Origin: Ruegeria sp. EL01
GTDB taxonomy: Bacteria > Pseudomonadota > Alphaproteobacteria > Rhodobacterales > Rhodobacteraceae
Reading direction: 5' to 3'
Length of the DNA: 64,000 nt
NCBI RefSeq assembly: GCF_900313035.1
Contig: NZ_OMPS01000044.1
Span: 124,001 to 188,000 of the forward strand
Below are positions 25,170 through 33,567 of the stretch, piece after piece. Position numbers and translations under genes: made by a program. Positions within the stretch are counted from its first letter, which is position 1, and every line of letters starts with the position of its first letter. The notes beneath the pieces are model-generated. The model did no database searches. It had not been told where the DNA came from and saw only the letters and a list, made by a program, of their open reading frames with translations.

Positions 25170-26017
25170 CCCCACCAATCCTGCGTCGCCTGACAGATCT
25201 GCGCGCGTTAACGTCTGAATGGCACCAAAACGGGGAAGTTGTCGGCGTTGTCCCAACAATGGGCGCACTGCATCAAGGGCATCTGTCGTTGGCCCAAGCT
25301 GCAAGGGCAGACTGCGACCGGGTGATCGTCACGATCTTTGTGAACCCAAGACAATTCAACAATCCCGAAGATCTCGCCAAATATCCGCGCACCGAAATTG
25401 AAGACGCTGAAAAGCTGGCGCCTTACGGTGTGGATGCGATCTATGTTCCGGACCCGGATCAGATCTATCCCGAAGGGTTTTCGACAACGGTGACAGTCTC
25501 TGGGCTGACCGATGTCATGGAGGGGCCGTTCCGGCCCGGACATTTTGAAGGGGTGGCCACCGTTGTGGCCAAGCTATTCCTGCAAACCCGCGCGGATCGA
25601 GCCTATTTCGGGGAAAAAGACTATCAACAGCTGCTAGTTGTTCGTCGCATGGCCCGCGATCTGGATATTCAGATCGAGGTCATTGGCTGTCCGACGATCC
25701 GCGAACCGTCGGGTCTGGCCATGTCATCGCGCAATCTGATGTTGTCCCGCGAAGGTCTGAACATTGCCGCGAAAAAAAGCGGAATCATGCGAGCTCTGGC
25801 AGCCGAGTTGGCAAACGGGCAAGCCTTCGCACCGCTGGCGCAAAAGGCCAAGGCCGAACTGATCGACGCCGGTTTCACCGAGGTCGAATACATTGACCTG
25901 CGCTGCGCTGACAGTTTGGAAGAGCTGCCCCGCGCCTCGCGCCCGGCCCGGCTGTTCATCACGGCCTGGGCGGATGGGGTTCGCCTAATCGACAATATCC
26001 CGGTCACGCCAGTCTGA
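25166..26017 (+). CDS. panC: Pantoate-beta-alanine ligase
   Basis: 283 residues. It condenses pantoate with beta-alanine using ATP to give pantothenate. The nucleotidyltransferase signature [14 protein letters not shown] (residues 29-42) holds the HxGH-like motif, FVNPRQFN follows, and FGEKDYQQL and the SGLAMSSRN loop bind ATP. It is translationally coupled to panB. No panE (ketopantoate reductase) is in the window. Confidence 0.97.
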   Translation: MTPPILRRLTDLRALTSEWHQNGEVVGVVPTMGALHQGHLSLAQAARADCDRVIVTIFVNPRQFNNPEDLAKYPRTEIEDAEKLAPYGVDAIYVPDPDQIYPEGFSTTVTVSGLTDVMEGPFRPGHFEGVATVVAKLFLQTRADRAYFGEKDYQQLLVVRRMARDLDIQIEVIGCPTIREPSGLAMSSRNLMLSREGLNIAAKKSGIMRALAAELANGQAFAPLAQKAKAELIDAGFTEVEYIDLRCADSLEELPRASRPARLFITAWADGVRLIDNIPVTPV

Positions 26018-26088
26018 TTTCTGCTCTGGCAGGACCACAACCGTTTGCGCTAAAGTCCCGCAAAATGAAGCGGGGGAGAAGCGCAGGC

Positions 26089-27567
26089 ATGACCTATATT
26101 CTGGCAATCGATCAGGGCACAACGTCCTCACGCGCAATTCTGTTTGACGCACAGATGCAACGTGTCGGCACGGCGCAGCACGAGTTCCCGCAGCATTTCC
26201 CGCAGGAAGGCTGGGTCGAACACGATGTCGAAGACATCTGGGACAGTGTTCTGACGGTCTGTCGTGAGGTTATGGAAACCGTCGGAGCATCCTCTGAGCA
26301 GATCGCAGGGATCGGCATCACCAACCAGCGGGAAACCACCGTCGTGTGGGATCGCGCAACCGGTAAGGCCATCCACAACGCCATCGTCTGGCAGGACCGG
26401 CGGACCGCCGATATCTGCGCGCGCTACCGTCAGGCCGGGTGCGAGGACGATGTCACCGCACAAACGGGCTTGCTGCTGGACCCGTATTTCTCGGGCACCA
26501 AAGTCAAATGGCTGCTGGACACTGTGCCGGGTGCCCGCGCGCGTGCCGAGGTCGGCGAACTGATGTTTGGCACCATCGACAGCTTTCTGATCTGGCGACT
26601 GACCGAAGGGCGCAGCCATGTAACGGATGCCACCAACGCCGCCCGAACCTTGCTGTTCGATATCCACAAAGGCGCATGGAGCCCGGAAATCTGCGATCTT
26701 CTGGATGTCCCTTTGGACATGCTGCCCGAGGTGCGCGATTGTGCGACCGATTTCGGCAGCACATCCCTTTTCGGCGGTAGCATCCCGATCCTTGGCGTCG
26801 CAGGCGACCAGCAAGCGGCCACCATTGGTCAGGCCTGTTTCCAGCCGGGTATGATGAAATCGACCTATGGCACCGGGTGCTTTGCGCTGCTGAACACGGG
26901 CGCACAGCCCGTTGCATCCAAAAACCGGCTGCTCACGACCATCGGGTATCAGTTGGACGGACAGCGGACTTACGCGCTGGAGGGGTCTATCTTTATCGCA
27001 GGCGCAGCGGTGCAATGGCTACGTGATGCGTTGGAAATCATCGAAACAGCCCCGCAAAGTGGTGATCTTGCCGCCAAGGCCGATCCGAACCAGCATGTGG
27101 TGCTGGTTCCGGCCTTCACCGGCCTTGGGGCACCGTACTGGAAACCGGATTGCCGAGGCGCCATGTTCGGTCTGACCCGTAACTCGGGCCGTGCCGAGAT
27201 CGCCCGTGCGACACTCGAAAGCATCGCCTTCCAGACCCGCGATCTGTGGCACGCCATGCAAGGCGACTGGGGCACCGATGCGGATGTCATCCTGCGCGTC
27301 GATGGCGGGATGAGTGCATCTGACTGGGCCATGCAAGGCTTGGCCAACTATCTGGGCGCCCCGGTGGACCGACCGGTAATGCAGGAAACCACTGCACTGG
27401 GTGCAGCTTGGCTGGCCGGAATGAAAGCGGGGATTTATCCCGATCAGGATGGCTTTGCCGAGACATGGCGTCTGGATCAGCGGTTCGAACCTGCCCTGCC
27501 GGAAGCCGAGCGTGACGCTGCTTACGCGCGTTGGCAGCGCGCGGTTCAGGCAACGATGGCGTTTTGA
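26089..27567 (+). CDS. glpK: Glycerol kinase
   Basis: 492 residues, the standard length. It phosphorylates glycerol to glycerol 3-phosphate. The FGGY-family ATPase core is complete: [10 protein letters not shown] (8-17), [21 protein letters not shown] and [11 protein letters not shown]. The start at 26089 matches the family's [10 protein letters not shown] beginning; an ATG 24 bases upstream lies in a weak stem (CCCGC/GCGGG at 26057-26074) that partly covers the ribosome site, a possible brake on translation. No glpF, glpD or glpR is adjacent. Confidence 0.96.
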   Translation: MTYILAIDQGTTSSRAILFDAQMQRVGTAQHEFPQHFPQEGWVEHDVEDIWDSVLTVCREVMETVGASSEQIAGIGITNQRETTVVWDRATGKAIHNAIVWQDRRTADICARYRQAGCEDDVTAQTGLLLDPYFSGTKVKWLLDTVPGARARAEVGELMFGTIDSFLIWRLTEGRSHVTDATNAARTLLFDIHKGAWSPEICDLLDVPLDMLPEVRDCATDFGSTSLFGGSIPILGVAGDQQAATIGQACFQPGMMKSTYGTGCFALLNTGAQPVASKNRLLTTIGYQLDGQRTYALEGSIFIAGAAVQWLRDALEIIETAPQSGDLAAKADPNQHVVLVPAFTGLGAPYWKPDCRGAMFGLTRNSGRAEIARATLESIAFQTRDLWHAMQGDWGTDADVILRVDGGMSASDWAMQGLANYLGAPVDRPVMQETTALGAAWLAGMKAGIYPDQDGFAETWRLDQRFEPALPEAERDAAYARWQRAVQATMAF

Positions 27568-27574
27568 TCGGGTT

Positions 27575-27596
27575 GGTTCGGCAAAAACACCGAGCC
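27575..27596. terminator. Weak hairpin between convergent glpK and smpB
   Basis: GGTTCGG pairs with CCGAGCC (one G-T pair on the plus strand) around an 8-base loop, followed on the plus strand by GCTTTAAC. It lies eight bases after the glpK stop. The short U-run makes it a weak terminator candidate for glpK. Confidence 0.35.
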
Positions 27597-27599
27597 GCT

Positions 27600-28076
27600 T
27601 TAACTGTGATCTTTCAGAAGCCGCTGCTTTTGCCGTGACCAATCCCGCTTGGCCTCGGTTTCACGCTTGTCATGGGTCTTCTTGCCCTTGGCAATGCCGA
27701 TTTTGATTTTGGCCAGACCTTTGTGATTGAAGTATAAAACCAACGGCACCAACGTCATGCCTTTGCGTTGCGTCGCGTTCCACAGATTCGACAATTCCTT
27801 GCGAGTGACCAGCAGTTTGCGGCGGCGACGCTCTTCGTGTTTGAATGATTTTGCCTGATCGTATGGCGCGATGTAGCTGTTGACGAGCCACAGCTCTCCG
27901 TCATCAACCGATGCATAGCTTTCAGCAATATTCGAGCCACCTGCGCGCAGCGACTTGACCTCGGACCCTTCCAGCATGATGCCGCACTCGATATCCTCTT
28001 CGATCGCATAATCGAAGCGGGCACGCCGGTTTTCGGCAATCACTTTGTAATTCGGGTCTGTCTTTTGCTTGGCCAT
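27600..28076 (-). CDS. smpB: SsrA-binding protein SmpB
   Basis: 158 residues. SmpB binds tmRNA and brings it to stalled ribosomes for trans-translation. Recognised by [44 protein letters not shown] and the basic C-terminal tail ([20 protein letters not shown]) that enters the mRNA channel. The ATG at 28076 matches the family start. arfB, a second rescue factor, lies 3.2 kb away in the same window. Confidence 0.97.
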   Translation of the reverse strand: MAKQKTDPNYKVIAENRRARFDYAIEEDIECGIMLEGSEVKSLRAGGSNIAESYASVDDGELWLVNSYIAPYDQAKSFKHEERRRRKLLVTRKELSNLWNATQRKGMTLVPLVLYFNHKGLAKIKIGIAKGKKTHDKRETEAKRDWSRQKQRLLKDHS

Positions 28077-28134
28077 GACGCGTTGATTTAGGCGGCTTGT
28101 CCCGGCCATGCAAGGCAGGGTTTCGCCTTAGGTG

Positions 28135-28677
28135 TCAGGATTTGGCGGAAATGATCAAGTCTGGCCCAAAAATCGTGTCTGCGTGGTTGTGCAAATAGAT
28201 CTTGAGCCACGGGGTGAAACGGTCCGGATGGCGCTGCACTTCGGCCAGCAGATCGTGGTAGTCGATCCAACGAATATCCATGACCTCGTCCGGGTTAGGC
28301 TCGATCTTCAACGGACCACGCACATGGGCCAGGAACACATCAACCACTTCGTTTTCGACCATATTGTTGCCGACGTCGGCGTGGTATTCCAACCGGTGGC
28401 GATATTCCGGATAGAGGCCGGTAATGCCAAGTTCTTCGTGCAGGCGACGCACAGCACAGACCGAAGACTTCTCGTCCCAGTCCGGATGGGTGCAACAGGT
28501 ATTCGCCCATAGGCCAGGCGTATGATATTTGCCCATCGCACGGCGCTGCAGCAATATCTCGGTTCCGCGCACGACGAAGACGGACACCGCCTTGTGCTTG
28601 AGCCCCTTTTCATGCGCCTCAAGCTTGTCCACGGGGGTCAATTCACCATCAACCCAGGCCGGGATCATGATTCCCAT
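28135..28677 (-). CDS. idi: Isopentenyl-diphosphate delta-isomerase, type 1
   Basis: 180 residues of the Nudix-fold type I isomerase, which interconverts isopentenyl and dimethylallyl diphosphate. The catalytic Cys lies in WANTCCTHP and the Nudix-like VRRLHEELG helix with acidic residues follows; GNNMVENEVVDVF supplies the later conserved acidic site. The ATG at 28677 is preceded by AGGAG at seven bases, so longer in-frame starts are rejected. Bacteria using the MEP pathway do not strictly need this enzyme; in related phototrophs idi sits in the photosynthesis cluster, but here it stands alone. Confidence 0.95.
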   Translation of the reverse strand: MGIMIPAWVDGELTPVDKLEAHEKGLKHKAVSVFVVRGTEILLQRRAMGKYHTPGLWANTCCTHPDWDEKSSVCAVRRLHEELGITGLYPEYRHRLEYHADVGNNMVENEVVDVFLAHVRGPLKIEPNPDEVMDIRWIDYHDLLAEVQRHPDRFTPWLKIYLHNHADTIFGPDLIISAKS

Positions 28678-28714
28678 CTGTCGTCTCCTGCTGCCGATCC
28701 GCCTTCCCGACGGG

Positions 28715-28720
28715 ATTATA
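28715..28720 (-). promoter_or_regulatory. Candidate -10 box for idi
   Basis: On the minus strand the sequence is a perfect TATAAT within TATTATAATCC, 38 bp ahead of the idi start. No good -35 box lies 16-18 bp upstream, so activity would depend on an activator or another sigma factor. Confidence 0.3.
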
Positions 28721-28827
28721 ATATTAGCTGCGGCCGGATCGGCTTGGCGTTGCGACGTGACCATGATTACAGCCCACATCGCTTGTTCCCAAAGTGACGA
28801 TGATCCAACTGGTTAGCAATCGCACGA

Positions 28828-28850
28828 AAGGCCGCAGGGGCTGCGGCCTT
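28828..28850 (-). terminator. Terminator hairpin after the cytochrome c gene
   Basis: AAGGCCGCAG and CTGCGGCCTT pair perfectly over 10 bp with a 3-base loop. Read leftward it lies 33 bases beyond the cytochrome stop and is followed by TTTCGTG, a short U-rich end. It also separates this gene from idi. Confidence 0.7.
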
Positions 28851-28883
28851 CTGCTCATTTCATCACGCGGCGGCAATCAGGCG

Positions 28884-29297
28884 TTATTCACCAGAAACGC
28901 TTACGATATAGGCGTACACGTCTTCACCGCCCTTTTTCAGCTTGAAGGTCATCTTGGACTTGGCCGAGGTTTCCCCGAGATAATCTTTCAGGAAGGCCTT
29001 GGGATCCTGTGAGTATTCAACAAATGTTGCTTCGTCCCAGACCAGACCGTTTTCGCCTGCGGCAACGATGCTGTCGCCATATTTGAACCCTTCGTAGGTT
29101 CCTGCAGTGCGACCTGCGATTCCATACAGGTTCGGGCCGGTTTTGCCGCCTTTGACAATCGCTTCGCCGGCTGGGTCAGCAATCATGTGGCAGGATTTGC
29201 ATTTGTTGAACGTCTTCTTTCCGGCTTCTGCGTCGCCTTCGGCGTAGGCAGGTACGGCCAAAAGGCCGACAATTGCGGTAGCGAGGATGCGATTCAT
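28884..29297 (-). CDS. Cytochrome c2/c550-type electron carrier
   Basis: 137 residues. A signal peptide (1-19, ending PAYA) directs it to the periplasm. Heme attachment is C-K-S-C-H (residues 34-38 region) and the distal Met ligand lies in KSKMTFKL near the C-terminus, as in Rhodobacter c2 and Paracoccus c550. It would carry electrons between the bc1 complex and cytochrome oxidase. The ATG at 29297 gives a proper signal peptide; a start 30 bases upstream would not. It could be called cycA, but I leave the symbol open. Confidence 0.92.
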   Translation of the reverse strand: MNRILATAIVGLLAVPAYAEGDAEAGKKTFNKCKSCHMIADPAGEAIVKGGKTGPNLYGIAGRTAGTYEGFKYGDSIVAAGENGLVWDEATFVEYSQDPKAFLKDYLGETSAKSKMTFKLKKGGEDVYAYIVSVSGE

Positions 29298-29410
29298 AGC
29301 TATTTGCTCCGATACATTTGGCTGCACCGAATGGACCGCTGGTGCAGGTGAGAGTCAACGCGCAGATTGCCGCGCGAGGATACTGTGTCACTAGAGTTTG
29401 TGTACCGTCC

Positions 29411-30427
29411 TTAACTTATGTCATGTGACGCCGTCCAACAGGGCAAAAGATCGCCTGTTTCGGGTGAAGCAAGATAGACAGCCCGTGCAATTGCCCGCGA
29501 CAGGCACAGCGATGCTGCGTGTCCAATCGCGCTCAATTCTGCCTCGGTTTCTAAAGGTCGGGCACCTGTGCTGACGCCAAACACCAAGTCGCCATCACCC
29601 GGTGTATGCGCAGGAAGAATGGCCCTGGCGATACCGTCATGGGCCGCCACCGCAAGCCGGTGGCATTGCGGTTTAGACAGGGCTGCGTCGGTTGCGACGA
29701 TGGCAATGGTGGTGTTGGTTTTGTCTGGTGCGGCAGGTCGCATTGCCAGGGCCTTGCGACTGACGAATGGTTGTCCCAACCCGGCTGACGGATCGGGGCC
29801 CAACCCGCCAAATTCACCACCAACCTCAAACGGCGCAGCCCAGAAATGACGGTCGCTGGGCGTCGTCACGCTGCCTAGCGGGTTGGCGGCAACCAATGCG
29901 CCGACTGTCACGCCAGTGTCCAGCACCAGTGAAGCAGACCCGAGCCCGCCCTTGTGCATCGCAGCTAAAGCCCCGGTTCCCGCACCCGCAGTGCCCAACG
30001 CAAACGTATCCCTGGCATTTTCAAACGCGGCACGTCCCAAGGTGCGATAGGGGTTTTCATCCCAATCCTTATCTCCTCCGTTTAGCAAGTCGAACAGAAT
30101 TGCACCCGGTACGATGGGCACCCGTGTGTTACCGACCGGATAGCCGCGGCCCCGTGATCGCAGCGCATCAGAAACCCCGGAGCAAGCATCCAGCCCAAAG
30201 GCGGACCCACCTGACATGGCGATTGCATCGATTTGTGTAACAGATTTATCTGGCGCCAGCAGATCGGTTTCCCGCGTGCCGGGGGCACCCCCCATCACGT
30301 GAACCGACGCAGAGAAGGGATGATCAGCGGTCAGGACAGTTACACCGGATTTCAGCGCATCATCCTTTGCGTTCCCAACCTTCAGGCCGGGCACATCGGT
30401 GATCAGATTTTGGGGTCCGGGTGTCAT
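29411..30427 (-). CDS. P1 family peptidase (DmpA/BapA-like, S58)
   Basis: 338 residues. Family features are NLITDVPGLKVGNA at the N-terminus, IDAIAMSGGSAFGLDA, RVPIVPGAILFDL, GTAGAGTGA and KGGLGSAS. The Gly-Ser in GGLGS is where this family is expected to cut itself to expose an N-terminal serine nucleophile. Characterised members are aminopeptidases for D-amino-acid or beta-peptide substrates; this one lacks a signal peptide and is probably cytoplasmic. It precedes nothing obvious in function; the SDR gene lies 24 bp upstream in the same direction. Confidence 0.9.
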   Translation of the reverse strand: MTPGPQNLITDVPGLKVGNAKDDALKSGVTVLTADHPFSASVHVMGGAPGTRETDLLAPDKSVTQIDAIAMSGGSAFGLDACSGVSDALRSRGRGYPVGNTRVPIVPGAILFDLLNGGDKDWDENPYRTLGRAAFENARDTFALGTAGAGTGALAAMHKGGLGSASLVLDTGVTVGALVAANPLGSVTTPSDRHFWAAPFEVGGEFGGLGPDPSAGLGQPFVSRKALAMRPAAPDKTNTTIAIVATDAALSKPQCHRLAVAAHDGIARAILPAHTPGDGDLVFGVSTGARPLETEAELSAIGHAASLCLSRAIARAVYLASPETGDLLPCWTASHDIS

Positions 30428-30451
30428 AGGAGTGTCGTCCGTTTGTTCAAA

Positions 30452-31198
30452 TCAGATGCACCGTCCGCCATCCACTTCCAACGCGGTACCCGTGATCATA
30501 CTGGCCTCGTCCGAGCATAAAAAACAGGTGGAATTGGCCATGTCCTCGGGTGTTGAAAAACGGCCCAGTGGAATGGTGGACAGAAATTTGGCGCGTACCT
30601 CGGGCGTGTCTTCCCCCATGAAGGACTTCAGCAAAGGCGTTTCGCCTGCCACCGGGCAGATCGCGTTCACGCGTACGCCAGACGGGGCCAGTTCCACGGC
30701 CATTGTTTTGGTCGCGGTAATCATCCAGCCCTTGGAGGCGTTGTACCAGTTCAGGTTCGGGCGCGGCGACAATCCGGCCGTAGACGCCACATTCAGAATA
30801 GCTCCGGCGCTGCGGGATTTCATATGCGGCACCAATGCCCGCGCCGTCAGGTAAACCGATTTCATATTCACGGCGAAAACGCGGTCAAAATCCTCTTCGC
30901 TGACATCCTCCAGCGGGGTGGGAAGATGCGTGATCCCCGCGTTGTTCACCAGAATGTCGAGGTGTCCGAAACGGCCAAGAACTTCATCAGCCATGGCCTG
31001 AACCGAGGCCGCATTCGCCACGTCAACCACTTGGGCAACTGCATTCACGCCAAGCTGATCCGCCATATCGCTGGCCGCATCCCCATTGATGTCGGCAATC
31101 ATGACGCGGGCCCCTTCGGCCAGGAATTTTTGAACGATGCCTGCACCAAAACCGGATGCGCCGCCTGTTACGATCGCGGTTTTTCCCTCCAACCTCAT
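30452..31198 (-). CDS. Short-chain dehydrogenase/reductase
   Basis: 248 residues of the classical SDR family. NAD(P)-binding TGGASGFGAGI (11-21), NNAG (85-88), catalytic N111, S139, Y152 and K156 (YNASK) are all present. D36 after the second strand favours NAD over NADP. A strong GGGAGG ribosome site precedes the ATG. The substrate is unknown; annotation as glucose 1-dehydrogenase or 3-oxoacyl-ACP reductase would be a guess. It is probably cotranscribed with the P1 peptidase. Confidence 0.92.
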   Translation of the reverse strand: MRLEGKTAIVTGGASGFGAGIVQKFLAEGARVMIADINGDAASDMADQLGVNAVAQVVDVANAASVQAMADEVLGRFGHLDILVNNAGITHLPTPLEDVSEEDFDRVFAVNMKSVYLTARALVPHMKSRSAGAILNVASTAGLSPRPNLNWYNASKGWMITATKTMAVELAPSGVRVNAICPVAGETPLLKSFMGEDTPEVRAKFLSTIPLGRFSTPEDMANSTCFLCSDEASMITGTALEVDGGRCI

Positions 31199-31258
31199 GG
31201 CTTTGCCTCCCTGCCGCCTTTGAGTGGCAGAGTAGCAACGCCCGGAAAAGTTACCAGA

Positions 31259-31678
31259 TCAATCTTCAGGCACCTTGCCGCGCAAGGCTTTGACGTCTGA
31301 TCGCGCTTTTTTTGTTGCCAACCGACGTTTGACCGAACCGTAAGTGGGTTTGGTCGCGATGCGCCGCTTGGGTTTAACTAATGCTCGGGCGATCAACTCG
31401 GCCAGGCGTGCGCGCGCGATTTCGCGGTTGCGCGCCTGTGACCGCGTCTCTTCGCACTGGATGATGATCGCACCCTCTTTGGTCCAACGCCGCCCGGCGA
31501 GCCGCTTCAATCGCGCCTTGATCGGATCAGGCAAAGAAGGAGAACGCGCAGCCTCAAAACGCAGCTCAACGGCCGTTGAAACCTTGTTGACGTTCTGCCC
31601 ACCCGGGCCGGAAGAGCGGACAAAGCTCTCAGTCAGTTCCCAGTCCTGTACGGTGATATCGTCATTGATGCGCAACAT
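31259..31678 (-). CDS. arfB: Peptidyl-tRNA hydrolase ArfB
   Basis: 139 residues. It is a codon-independent ribosome rescue factor that hydrolyses peptidyl-tRNA on stalled ribosomes. The catalytic GGQ loop lies at 26-28 in SSGPGGQNVNK, and the basic tail (KPKRRIATKPTYGSVKRRLATKKARSD) matches the segment that enters the empty mRNA channel. The ATG at 31678 has AAGG about nine bases upstream. Only 25 bases separate it from the U-tract of an intrinsic terminator, so its transcript must read through from the leader upstream. Confidence 0.95.
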   Translation of the reverse strand: MLRINDDITVQDWELTESFVRSSGPGGQNVNKVSTAVELRFEAARSPSLPDPIKARLKRLAGRRWTKEGAIIIQCEETRSQARNREIARARLAELIARALVKPKRRIATKPTYGSVKRRLATKKARSDVKALRGKVPED

Positions 31679-31702
31679 AAGGCGGACCTTATAGGCCCTC
31701 GG

Positions 31703-31739
31703 CAGAAACAAAAAGGGCCGCCCCAGCGGGACGGCCCTT
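31703..31739 (-). terminator. Intrinsic terminator upstream of arfB
   Basis: Read leftward: AAGGGCCG and CGGCCCTT with an inner GGG/CCC pair, a 4-base loop and one bulged base, followed by TTTTTGTTT. It is a strong rho-independent terminator on the arfB strand but lies ahead of arfB, so it either ends a separate small transcript or acts as an attenuator. Confidence 0.85.
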
Positions 31740-31748
31740 CGAAAGTTC

Positions 31749-31883
31749 AGGAGGTTGGGTCGGTTAGATCAATCGACCAGCCGGAGCGAGCGCTCCGCCA
31801 AGGGCTGCCCTAACAGGCGATCCCCCCGGTTGTTCCAACACCTCTCTCCAATCTCTTTCTCGACACTGGATCACCTCCTTTTC
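31749..31883 (-). promoter_or_regulatory. Structured leader with extended SD and internal anti-SD
   Basis: Read leftward the segment begins with AGAAAAGGAGGTGATCCA, complementary to about 14 consecutive bases of the 16S rRNA 3' end, then an 18-codon mini-ORF, a 6-bp stem (CGGAGC/GCTCCG at about 31780-31796), and finally ACCTCCT (31755-31749), an exact 7-base complement of AGGAGGT in the SD. The SD and anti-SD could pair and switch RNA structure before the terminator. Confidence 0.55.
31810..31866 (-). CDS. 18-codon mini-ORF in the arfB leader
   Basis: GTG start, peptide MSRKRLERGVGTTGGIAC, stop TAG. Its ribosome site is the best in the window: AGGAGG, seven bases from the GTG, inside the long match to the 16S 3' end. 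The peptide is basic at the N-terminus and Gly/Thr-rich at the C-terminus, with no run of a single amino acid that would signal classical amino-acid attenuation. It may be a leader peptide whose translation, not product, matters. A functional small protein is the alternative. Confidence 0.5.
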   Translation of the reverse strand: MSRKRLERGVGTTGGIAC

Positions 31884-31941
31884 TATCTATTGCGGTTGAA
31901 AAGAAGCGTGCCACAAGTTGTGCCATTCTCAAAGCGTTTTT

Positions 31942-32586
31942 TTATGCAGGCTGCGCGGACAGTCGGGCGACGATCACCTTGAACGGGATCAGCGCGATCA
32001 GCGCCAGTGACAGTTTCACCAGCCAGTCCGCAAAAGCCAACGTCACCCAAAGCGGGGCCATCGGACCCGTCAGCATGAAGGGCACAGGCTCCCACGCCCA
32101 GCTGATTGCAGCGTCTGCATTGGCACCAAAGATCGCAACCGAGGCCGAAAAAGCGATGGTAAAGAAGATCACCGTATCCAGCGCCGATCCGACCAGTGTC
32201 GAAACCAGCGGCGCGCGCCACCATCGGCCACCGCGCAGCGAGTTAAACACGGTGACATCGGTCAGCTGTGCGATCAGGAAGGCGGTGCCGGACGCGACGG
32301 CGATCCGCAGCGGCACTGCGGCATAGGTGAACCCGTCACCCTGCAACATGATCTGGCTGCCGATCAGCGAGCAGATGATACCGGTGACAAACCCGGCGAA
32401 CACGACCTTGCGGGCCGGACCCACGCCATAGACTCGGTTCATGATGTCGGTGACCAGAAAGGCCAGCGGATAGGTGAAAGCACCCCAGGTCAACAGCCCG
32501 TCAAAGATCAGGAACTGGACCAGAAAGTTTGAGGCCACAACAATGGTGGCCATGGCAATAATGCCGGGAATGTAAGCGCGTTGCAT
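31942..32586 (-). CDS. Queuosine precursor transporter (VUT/YhhQ family)
   Basis: 214 residues with about six membrane helices. The family block TYPLAFLVTDIMNRVYGVGPARKVVFAG (residues about 36-63) and the AVASGTAFLIAQLTDVTVFNSLRG block are clear; E. coli YhhQ imports preQ0/preQ1 for queuosine in tRNA. The ATG at 32586 is chosen because the conserved region begins directly after it; the upstream extension is not hydrophobic. I looked for a preQ1 riboswitch in the 96 bases ahead and did not recognise one. Confidence 0.9.
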   Translation of the reverse strand: MQRAYIPGIIAMATIVVASNFLVQFLIFDGLLTWGAFTYPLAFLVTDIMNRVYGVGPARKVVFAGFVTGIICSLIGSQIMLQGDGFTYAAVPLRIAVASGTAFLIAQLTDVTVFNSLRGGRWWRAPLVSTLVGSALDTVIFFTIAFSASVAIFGANADAAISWAWEPVPFMLTGPMAPLWVTLAFADWLVKLSLALIALIPFKVIVARLSAQPA

Positions 32587-32682
32587 ATTTTGATGCCCGT
32601 TTTGACAAGGTAGCGGCGACTTGGCCAAGGGCTCATCCCAAGGCAAGCCGCGCTTCTAGCGGTTCGAACTGCGTTTGGCAAG

Positions 32683-33567
32683 TCAGTCAGGCAGGGCGTA
32701 TTCAACAAGCTCTGTGCGTTGCAGGCCAATGAAATTGTCATCCGACACCATGGTTGCACGCAAGATTCCCTGATCGTCGCGCCACACGGACAGGCCTTCC
32801 AGATTGTCGTGTGTGCCTGTGCCCGTCTCAAACAATGTCTCTTCGGCACCGGGCGTATCGTTGTCGATCTGCCACCGGCGCAAACGCGTACGGAAGCCGG
32901 TCAGAGAGACCTTACGCTCCAGAACATAGAACCGGCCAAGCGGGTCAAAATCGGCGGCAACCGGTAAGAACCCATCCCGAGGCGGCAGAACGAACGGCGT
33001 GGACCAGGACTGCCCGTTCCAGCGATACACTGGGATATTGCGCTGAACTGTCCTGTTTTTCTCGGTCAGAGTGTAAATCCGCCCCTTTTTGTCAATCGCC
33101 AAGCCTTCAAACGAGCCGTTGCGATCAAGCTCATCAAACGCCTGTGGGCGCGGCAAGACCCGCGCATTGGTACCGGGTGCCGCGTAATAGGCAACGCGAT
33201 GCACACCTTCAAAGGACACATAAAAGCTGCCATCCGGCGCGACTGCTATGCCTTCGGAATCACCCGCATAGCCCAACATGATGCGGCCTGTGCTGGACAG
33301 AACCGGCCAATGACCCAGGATCTGAACATCTTTGATCTCGGCTCCGTCCCGCTTGATCCTGACCGACAACACAGTGGCACGGTCACTCAGAACGATCGCG
33401 CTGCGACCGTCATCCGAGATATGGATGGCGGAAAATCCGCCAAACCATTCGGCATTGTGTCGCCAGGCGAAGCTGCCCAGATGAGAGGCGATCTTGACGT
33501 CAACGGCCCAAACCGATCCGGCAAGAAGCAGTGCCGCAACTAGTTGGATTGTAAAACTGCGGCGCAT
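32683..33567 (-). CDS. Exported phytase-esterase-like beta-propeller protein
   Basis: 294 residues. A signal peptide (about 1-21, ending SVWA) precedes a beta-rich body with FGGFSAIHISDDGRSAIVLSD, DSEGIAVAPDGSFYVSFEG, NGSFEGLAIDKKGRIYTL and DNLEGLSVWRDDQGIL, the repeated blades of the esterase-like activity of phytase family (PF13449 type). It probably acts in the periplasm on a phosphorylated or esterified substrate. The start overlaps the end of mepA by 28 bp in another frame; I see no separate ribosome site, so translation likely depends on mepA. Confidence 0.85.
   Translation of the reverse strand: MRRSFTIQLVAALLLAGSVWAVDVKIASHLGSFAWRHNAEWFGGFSAIHISDDGRSAIVLSDRATVLSVRIKRDGAEIKDVQILGHWPVLSSTGRIMLGYAGDSEGIAVAPDGSFYVSFEGVHRVAYYAAPGTNARVLPRPQAFDELDRNGSFEGLAIDKKGRIYTLTEKNRTVQRNIPVYRWNGQSWSTPFVLPPRDGFLPVAADFDPLGRFYVLERKVSLTGFRTRLRRWQIDNDTPGAEETLFETGTGTHDNLEGLSVWRDDQGILRATMVSDDNFIGLQRTELVEYALPD

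Noticed and set aside
31867-31884. Plus-strand TGGATCACCTCCTTTTCT resembling the 3' end of 16S rRNA
   Set aside because: No rRNA sequence precedes it. The same bases read on the minus strand as an extended Shine-Dalgarno before a GTG ORF, which explains them better.
31898-31918. TGGCACG-N4-TTTTC as a sigma-54 promoter for the arfB leader
   Set aside because: The -24 part fits but the -12 element lacks the essential GC, so it does not meet the consensus.
31755-31982. Plus-strand 75-codon ORF starting with TTG directly after AGGAGG
   Set aside because: The AGGAGG touches the TTG with no spacer, and the frame runs antisense to the mini-ORF and into the transporter gene. It has no protein-like composition.
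32645-32675. GGTTCGAAC as a tRNA T-loop
   Set aside because: The flanking bases do not form a 5-bp T-stem, and no acceptor or anticodon arm is present.
32587-32682. preQ1 riboswitch before the queuosine-precursor transporter
   Set aside because: I looked for the short H-type pseudoknot consensus and the A-rich tail and did not find them.
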